A model generated the notes under the pieces. It was not told where the DNA came from. It was given only the letters and a program-made list of their open reading frames with translations, and ran no database searches. Shown piece after piece: positions 57,157 to 64,000 of a stretch of 64,000 nucleotides of DNA. Position 1 is the stretch's first letter. Each line of letters begins with the position of its first letter. The translations under genes and the position numbers were made by a program. This DNA comes from Medakamo hakoo (taxonomy: Eukaryota > Chlorophyta > Trebouxiophyceae > Coccomyxaceae). Location: positions 1,054,001-1,118,000 of the forward strand of contig CP089459.1 in assembly GCA_026636295.1 (NCBI GenBank), written 5' to 3'.

Positions 57157-60107
57157 TCACACCCGCCCCATCTCCACGCCGCCCGCGTCCTCAAACCGCT
57201 CAAACCGCGTGTTGGGCTTGGCGACCGCGTTGCGGATGGACGTCTGGGCGCTCGTGCCGGCGCCGCCGCCGCCACGGCCGCCGGCCGTGCCCGCGTCGAA
57301 CGAGGCCTTGCCGCGGCCCGACCGGCGCGCAATGAAGACGCCGACGGTGACGGCCGCGATGGCCGCCAGAATGGACCCGGCCACGATGCCGACGACGGCG
57401 GCGACGGGCAGGGCGGCTTTGCGGTGGGCCGGCGCCGCACCGCCGTCGCCAGCCAGGGCGGCGTCCAAAAAGCTGGGGTCGTCCTCGCCGCCGGCGCCTG
57501 CCGCGTCCTTGCCGCTGCCGCCGCCGCCGGCGCGCGCTTTGCGGGCCGCGGCGCCGCACACGTCGTCGATGTACGAGTAGTCGGCGTTGCAGGTGACGTC
57601 CAGGCCCGGGTTGCCGGCCAGGTAGACGCCGCGCGCGACCTGGGCGGGGACGGACCCCGCGGCCAGGAACGGCGGGACGGGCCCGACAAACGCGTTGTGC
57701 GACAGGTCAAAGACGTGGGCCAGCGTCTCGCCGTCGGCGAAGCGCAGCGGCTTCTGCGTGAAGATGCCGGACGTGCCCCAGGCCGCCGGGATGGGGCCGG
57801 ACAGGGCGTTGTTGGACACGTTGAGCGCGCGCAGGGCGGGGAACAGGCCGTCGGGCCCGGCCGGCAGGTCGCCCGACAGCGAGTTGTTGTTGACGATCAA
57901 AAAGGTGAGGGCGGGCGCGGCGGCCAGGCCGGCGGGGAAGGGGCCGCCCACGTCGTTGAAGGAGAAGCGGACGTTGACGAGCGACGAGTTGGCCGCGCCG
58001 GGCCAGCCGTCGACCCATTCGGACGGGATGCGGGTCAGGCTGTTATTCTTGACGTCCAGCGTCTCCAGGTTGGGCGCCGTCGCCAGGGCGGGCGGGATGC
58101 CGCCCGTGAACTTGTTGGCTTTCAGCACGGCGTACTTGAGCACGCCGTTGGAGCCCAGGCTGGCCGGAATGGGCCCGCCCAACCGGTTGTTGGAGATGTC
58201 CAGGTTAACCAGGTTGGGCGCGCCCGCCAGCGACGGCGGCAGCGAGCCGGTCAGGGCGTTGTTGTAGGCCGTCAGGGCTTCCAGGGGGGAGGAGCCCGCC
58301 ACGGCGGGCAGGGCGCCCGTCAGGGCGTTGTTGCCGACGTGCAGCTCGACCAGGTCGGACCCCGGCGCCGTCAGGCAGGGCGGCAGCGTGCCCGTCAGGC
58401 CCGCGCCGTCGAGGTCGACCATGGCCAGGCCGTTGGCGACCAGGGCGCAAATGCCGCCGCCGGGGGCCGGCTTCTTGGCCGGGGTGGGCGGTGGGGCCGT
58501 GCCGCCGGCCGGGACGGACGTCACGGCTTTTTTGGGCGGCGGCGGCGTGGTGGTGGAGGCCGGCGGGCGGCGGGCGGCCGTGCCGTCGGCCGTCGCGCCG
58601 CCGGGCACGCCGTCCAGCTCGCCCGCGTCCGTCTGCAGCAGGCGGCGGCCAAAGGCGGCGCCACCGTCGGCGGGCGCCGCCGCGTCTTCAGCCCCGCCGG
58701 GCCCGCCGGCCCCGCCGGCCGCGGCCGCGCCCGCCGCCCCGCCCAGGGGCGAGCCGGCCAGGCCGGAGCACCGGAACAGGTTGAGGTGCTTCAGGCCGCG
58801 CGCGCCCGCCAGGGCGTCAAACAGGTCGGCCGCCCGCCCCGTCAGGCCCGGGTTGCGGCCCAGGTTGACGGTGACCAGGCCGGGCAGGGCCGCCAGCTCG
58901 TCGGCCGGGACGGGGCACTGCAAGTTGGCGCCGCGCAGGTCCAGGCGCAGCAGGTCGCCGGCGGGCGAACAAATCTGGCCCGTCACGCCGCAAAAGTCGG
59001 TGACGACCGCCCCGCCGGACGCTGCGTTCAGGGCTTTCCAGGCGGCGCACGCCGTCGGCGCCGCCCGGCCCGCCCCCTTGGGCGGCGACGCCGGGCAGCA
59101 CTTGCGGAACAGCGACGCCAGGGCCGCCTGCTGGTCGGGCTTCAGCGTCGCATTGCCCGACTTGACCAAGTCGACTTCCAGGCGGTAGGCGACCGCCTTG
59201 GTGGCGTCCTGGTTGATGACGGAGCAGATGAAGTAGGGCGTGTACGCCGCGTACTCCGGCGTCGACGGGTCGCGGGCGCCCGGCGGGCGGTACATGCGGT
59301 CGTTGCGCGAGATGAGGACTTGGTCGGCGCCCGCGACCGCGTCGCTCTGCCAGACGGCAAAGCCCGGCTGCGGGTAGTCGGCCCCGCTGTCGGCGTACGG
59401 CCCCCAGCCCGGGTTGCAGTACACGCCCACGTTGGCGGTCGTGGGCGCGCCGCCGGACGAGCCCAGCGGCTGGTGATGGGGGTGGGTGGAAGGGGGGGGG
59501 GGAGGGTGAGCAGGGGGTGGGGGTGGGGGGGTGGCCGCGTGGCCCCGCTGCTTTTCTCGCGGCGCGGCCCGCCGGCTCCCCACCAACGCGCGCACCTCCA
59601 GCGTGACCAGGACGTCCGGGTCGTTGGCGGCGGCTGGGATGGGGATGCCGTACACGTTGGCGAAGAACTGTGGACGAGAGGGGGGGGGGACGGGGGTGGG
59701 GCGTGAGAGGGAGACGGGGGTGGGGGCGGGGGGCGGGGCGGGGTGCGGCTCGGCCCAGCCCCCCCCCCCCCTCTCTCCCCAAAACGCACCGGCTCCAGCT
59801 TGTCCGATTTTTTGTAGACGGGCCCCGAGCCAGACAGTTCGGCTTTGCCCGTCACGTACACGGGCGGCGGCGGCGCCGGCGTGGACGCCGGGACTTTGGC
59901 GGCCGGCGCGGCCGGGAGGACGGCTGCTGCTGGCACGGCCGGCGGCGGCGCGGGCGGCGCCGCGACGCGCGCGGGCAGGCCCGGCTCCGTGCCGCGGACC
60001 GGGTCGCCCATGGCCGGGATGCCACCCGTGCGCTGGGCGGACGTGGTGGTGGCCAGGAGCGCCAGGGCGGCCGCGGCGAGGGACGCGCGGCGGGTCCGGC
60101 GAGTCAT
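57157..60107 (-). CDS. LRR receptor-like type I membrane protein without a kinase
   Basis: The three-exon model is join(57157-59469, 59596-59667, 59790-60107), 900 residues. It starts with a signal peptide MTRRTRRASLAAAALALLATTTSAQ and a Pro/Ala-rich spacer. An N-terminal extracellular domain follows (KLEPFFANVYGIPIPAAANDPDVLVTLE, NVGVYCNPGWGPYADSGADYPQPGFAVWQ) with Cys pairs and KCCPASPP. Plant-type LRRs with the LxGxIPxxL signature (NLVNLDISNNRLGGPIPASLGS, LRALNVSNNALSGPIPAAWG) run over the second half of the ectodomain. A transmembrane helix lies near residues 820-845 (AALPVAAVVGIVAGSILAAIAAVTVGVFI), and a basic RR then a short ~50-residue cytosolic tail end the protein. There is no kinase domain, so it is a receptor-like protein rather than a receptor kinase. 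Both introns are 122-126 bp. Confidence 0.85.
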
Positions 60108-60894
60108 GGCTGGGGTGGGTGGGTGGGTGGGTGTGAGGGGGGGGGAGGTGGAAGAAGGTGGGAGGGGGGGGGCGAGTGAGTCGGCACGGTGCGAATGGGG
60201 GGTCCGACACACGCGTGGGCGCGCGCGGGCTGGGAAGGTCATGGCTGGGAGCCGCGCCGCATCTGATGGTGCTGGCACGTTTTCAGCACCGCGAATCGGG
60301 TGTCAAACGGACGCGCCGACACCAGGGGAGGCGCGTGCGCGCGGGCCGGCCCCCGCCGCAAGCCGCGTCGGCGCCCGCACGCGCCTAGCCACGGGCGGGC
60401 GCGAGTCGAATGCCGGACCCGCGCGGCCCGAGGGAGGTCAGCGGGGCGAGCGTGACACGCGCGTCCGTCGTCCAAAAGCTTGGCTTCGACACAATCGAGG
60501 GGCAGGGACGACGCAGGCGGGCGAACAGGCGGCGGCCGGCGCCGGCGATGCGAGCGGGGGGTCGATAAGAGCGCGCGGGGAGCATCGGCGCTCGAACATC
60601 AAACGAGAGACGTCGGCCCGTCCGTGGGAGCCACCGAAAACGCACCCGCAACGCTTTGATGGTGCCTATGCAACGTTGCCTTTAGATGCAGGGGAGCACG
60701 GACCGGGTTGGGGCGGCCTGCCGCGCAGGGTTGCGGAGTCGCGCGCGGAAGAACAAAAACTCAGGGGCACTCCGCGGAACGCGCCTCTGTGTGCTGTCCC
60801 CGCGCCGCCGCCGCCGCCCGACCTCCCCTCTCTGTGTCCGTCCCTGCAGGGAGGAAGCATAACACCACACACGCCCCAAAACACACGCCCCCCG

Positions 60895-60925
<31 letters not shown>

Positions 60926-61044
60926 TTGGGCCCAAGCTCTCTCTCTCCCCCTCCTTACGAAAAAAACGCGCACACACACAGTGCGCGCGCCGCCCTCCCT
61001 CCATGCTCCCACACACCCCATTTCCGCTCCCACCGCTCCCGCCT
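60108..61044. other. Intergenic region upstream of the LRR gene and downstream of the RCC1 gene
   Basis: 937 bp between two minus-strand genes. It holds a C-rich/CT-repeat block (about 60896-60927), several A6-A8 runs and GC-rich mixed sequence. Only small open frames without recognisable motifs occur; I see no gene that I can support. Confidence 0.55.
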
Positions 61045-61354
61045 TCAATACGCCGGCGGGTACCCGCCGGCGCCCGGCGGCGGCGGTGGCGGCGGCGGCG
61101 GCGGCGCACCCCACGCGTCCGGCAGGGGAGCGCCCGGCTCTTCCGGCGCTTGAGCCGCCGCCGCCGGCTGCTCCACCGCCGCCGGCGGCGGCGGCGGCGG
61201 CGCCTGGAACGCGAGCGCCGGCGGCGGCTGCTGGCCGAAGAACGACGGCGCGGCCGGGTGGGCGAACGTGGGCGCGGGGGGTGGGGGCGCGCCAAACGCG
61301 GCGCCGAACGCGCCGGTCGTGACGGGCGGCGGCGCGACGACGGCCGGCTCGGGG

Positions 61355-61410
<56 letters not shown>

Positions 61411-63990
61411 CGACGGCGGCGCCTCTCCTCCACCGCCTCCCACCTCCACGGGCGTCGGCTCCTTGGGCGGGGGCGTCGGCTCCTTGGGCGCCGGCGGCGG
61501 CGGGGAGGGCGAGGGCGAGGGCGAGGGCTCCCGCTCCGGCTCCGCCTCGGCTTCCTCCGCGGCGGGCGAGGCCGCGGCGGGCGGCGGGCGGGCCGGCTCG
61601 TCTGCTTCCTCCACCTCCACCTCCACCTCCACCTCCGCCCCGCCCTCGTCGGCCGGCGGCTCTTCCAGCGCGGGCGGCGGCGGCGGCGGAGACGGCTCCG
61701 GCTCCGGCTCGGCTTCCGGCTCGGGTCCGGGCCCGTCCTCAGCCGCCTCCTCCTCCTCCTCCTCCTCCTCCTCCTCCACCTCCACCACCGCCGCCGCGTC
61801 CGTCGCGTCTGCCATCACCACCGCCTCCTCCTCCACCGGCGCCGGCGGCGGCGGCGGGGGCGTCGGCTCCCGCTCGGGCTCCGGCTCCGGCTCAGGCTCC
61901 GGCTCAGCCTCTTCCTCCACAGCTTCAGGCTCCGGCTCGGCCGTGGCCGTGCGGCCGCGCTTCGCGCCGACGACGACGGGAGGAGGCGCCGGGCCGTCGA
62001 CCTCGCCTCCCGCCTCGCCCGGCGCCGCCGCGCCCTCCCCGCTCACCTCCGTCGCCTCCCGCCCACCGCCTCCCTCCACTTCCAGCAGCACGGCCGTGTG
62101 CTGGCCCCCGAAATCCAGGGCGACCGGCGCCCGGCCCGCCACCCGGGCCGGCCAGCGCAGGCGCACGGGCAGCGCCGCGTCGCCGTCCGCGTCGTCGCCC
62201 TGGCCCAGCTGGCCCGAATCCCCAAAGCCCCAGGCCCAGGCCGCCGGCTGCGGCCCGGCTGTGACGGCGCCCGACACGGCCAGTCCCGCGGCCAAGCACG
62301 CAAAGGGGCCGGCCAGGCCGGAGACGGGGAGCGGGAGCGGGGACGGCTCGTCGGACGAGACCGCCGCGCCGGCGACGCCCAGGCGGCCGTATGTGGGCCG
62401 CCCGACGGCGAGCAGGGTGCGGCCGTCGCCCGCGACGGCGAGCGTGTGGTGCTGCCCGCCCCGCAGCAGCCGCACGCCCGCCGCTTCCCAGGCCGGGACG
62501 CGGAGGGGGGCCAGGGCGGGCGCGCCGTCCTTGGTCGCGACGCCCAGCTGGCCATAATTGTTCAGGCCCCACGCAAACACGAGGCTGGCCGGCTCGGACG
62601 CCTTGGCCGCCTTCTTCGGGTTGTGTCCCACGACGGCGAACGAGGAGTACGTGCCGGCAAAGACGTCCGTGATGGGCGGGGTGCGCGCGCCGGGGAAGGG
62701 GACGCGGGCCGGGATGAGGAGGGTGGCCTCCGCGCCGGGGCCCGTGGGCGCGCGCGCGCCCAGCCGCCCCAGCACGCCCGCGCCCGCCGTGCCCCACGAC
62801 AGCACGGCGCCGGCCGCGGTCAGGGCCAGCGTGTGGTCGGCGCCGGACACGACCTTGACGGCCCGCCCCCCGGCCGACCCCGGCTCCAGCACGAGCGCCG
62901 GCTGCTTGGCGACGCGGACGCCCGGCGCAAAACCGTACACGCCCGACCCGTCGCGGTACGTGCCCCACCCCCACACGGCGCCGCGCGAGGTCAGGGCGAC
63001 GGAGTGCGAGTCGCCCGCCGCGACTTGGACGACCGTGCCGTGGGTGGTGGGGATCGCCACCGGTCCCCAGGCGTACGGGTCGCCGCGCGGCAGGCCGTCG
63101 GGCGGCGGCGGGCGGGCGTCCGGCGCGTCGCCGCTGGGCTCGGGCCCGTCCCACAGCTCGCCCGCCGTCGGGCGGCCGAGCGCGCCCTCATCATTCACGC
63201 CGGCGGAGTAGACAGTGCCATCCACGGCCAGGGCCAGCGTGTGCATGCCGCCGCACGCGACCTGGCGGGCCAGCGCGCCGCCGGGCAGGGCGGACAGGCG
63301 CGGCCGCCCCGCCTCTGCCACGTCCTCGCCCAGCGCCAGCTGGCCGCAGTCGCCCGCGCCGCACACCCAGACTTCGGCCCGGACGCCGGTGGGCAAGGAC
63401 GGGTGGGCGATGCGGGCCAGGCGGGGGGCGGGCGCGGGCGCCGCCCGGCTCTTTGGAGGCGCGGGCGGCGCAGCCTTCTTCTTCACTGGAGCCGCAGCGC
63501 GGGCGCGCTTGGCCGGCGGCGGGCGAGCCGGCTCGTCGTCGGAGCTGGACGCCGGCGGCGCCGCCTCCTTTTTCTTCGGCGGCGGCTTAGGCTTGGCCGC
63601 CGCTTTGGGCGCGGCTTTAGGCTTGGCGGGCGCGGTGGCCCGGGCCTTGGGCGGCGCCCGCTTTGGCACGGGCGCAGGTTTTGATGCCTTTGCGGGCGCG
63701 CCGGCCGCTTTCTTCTTCGCGGGCGCCGCAGGCTTGGCTGCCTTGGCCGGTGCTTTGGCTTTCGGCGCCGGCGCCGTCCGCTTAGCCGCCGGCGCTTTGG
63801 CCTTGGGAGCCCTGGCAGCGGGCGAGGCCTTGGCGGTCGCCTTGGCCTTTTTCGCTTTTGGCGCGGGCGAAGTTGTCGTCGCCGCCGCGGCCGGCTTGGC
63901 CTTGCCCGCGATGGCGGCCTTGGCGGCTTCACCCGCGGCCCGGCGGGGGCGGGTGGAGGCCGGCGCGGCTGCGGACGACTTTGGAGGCAT
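61045..63990 (-). CDS. RCC1-repeat protein with histone-H1-like N-terminus and acidic/polyproline tail
   Basis: A 981-residue single-exon protein starting MPPKSSAAAPASTRPRRA. RCC1 proteins are Ran GEFs on chromatin or related beta-propellers. Residues 1-180 are Lys/Ala/Pro-rich with many AKP and PKA units, like histone H1 tails, ideal for DNA binding. Seven RCC1-type blades lie at about 200-635: VWVCGAGDCGQLALG, GGMHTLALAVDGTVYSAGVNDEGALG, AGDSHSVALTSRGAVWGWG, SGADHTLALTAAGAVLSWG, FAWGLNNYGQLG, GGQHHTLAVAGDGRTLLAVG, AWGFGDSGQLGQGDDADG. From 636 on it is low-complexity: basic TTVVGAKRGR-like linker, repeated Glu/Pro runs, and a Pro run near 900, ending GGYPPAY. The chromatin-type N-terminus suggests a Ran GEF or chromatin regulator; the acidic tail is not in animal RCC1. 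Confidence 0.85.
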
Positions 63991-64000
63991 GTGGGACGGC

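Noticed and set aside
59845-63684. A 1279-codon plus-strand frame across the RCC1 and LRR genes
   Set aside because: It spans two unrelated minus-strand genes and an intergenic region and is almost all Arg, so it is not a gene.

Overview
This window is nuclear DNA of a very GC-rich photosynthetic eukaryote, most likely a chlorophyte green alga; genus and species cannot be fixed from the sequence. The reasons are an LHCI-type chlorophyll a/b-binding protein split by three introns, a thylakoid-type CcdA, a thylakoid-lumen FKBP, a complex-I gamma-carbonic-anhydrase-like subunit, short GT-AG spliceosomal introns (about 90-380 bp), Ala/Pro/Gly-rich coding sequence, and TGTAA/TGTAG motifs downstream of several stop codons. 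No prokaryotic, viral, retroelement or DNA-transposon gene was recognised. Most introns were placed by hand from donor and acceptor sites that keep the frame and rebuild a recognisable protein, so junctions are predictions.

Layout. 1-15.9 kb: 3' end of a CUE-domain gene (+); an (AC)71 microsatellite; a secreted Ala-rich protein (-); a DGAT2-family acyltransferase (-) head-to-head with plastid CcdA (+); an Ala-rich coiled-coil protein (-); an F-box/LRR protein (-); an RsuA/RluB-type pseudouridine synthase (+); a gamma-CA-like protein (-); and a CobW/G3E metal-chaperone GTPase (-). 16-28 kb is a run of secretory-pathway genes: two divergent GH5 glycanases with CBM2-like modules flank a small secreted Pro/His-rich protein, followed by another secreted Ala-rich protein and ER alpha-glucosidase I (GH63). 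28.4-36.9 kb: oligoribonuclease (-) 99 bp from an LHCI gene (+), Rab escort protein (-), lumenal FKBP (-) head-to-head with an ABC1/ADCK kinase (+). 36.9-52.2 kb: a nucleolar CCDC137-like protein (-), DCAF13/Sof1 (-), a single-exon 3387-residue ubiquitin-specific protease (+), and TSR2 (-). 53-64 kb: an unrecognised 908-residue protein with long homopolymeric tracts (+), an LRR receptor-like membrane protein without a kinase (-), and an RCC1-type protein with a histone-H1-like N-terminus (-).

Functional links are limited, as expected in a eukaryotic chromosome. The GH5 pair, the secreted proteins and glucosidase I all belong to secretion, N-glycosylation or wall-glycan metabolism. DCAF13, TSR2 and the CCDC137-like gene all point to ribosome biogenesis. 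CcdA, FKBP, the ABC1 kinase, LHCI and probably the pseudouridine synthase are plastid genes. The points most worth a second look are the discordant intron positions of the two GH5 paralogs, introns that split signal peptides, perfect inverted repeats (one lying exactly on a 5' splice site), the CA-rich acceptors and T-rich donors of the introns, the protease with an embedded ubiquitin-like domain, and the unrecognised low-complexity protein at 53-56 kb.
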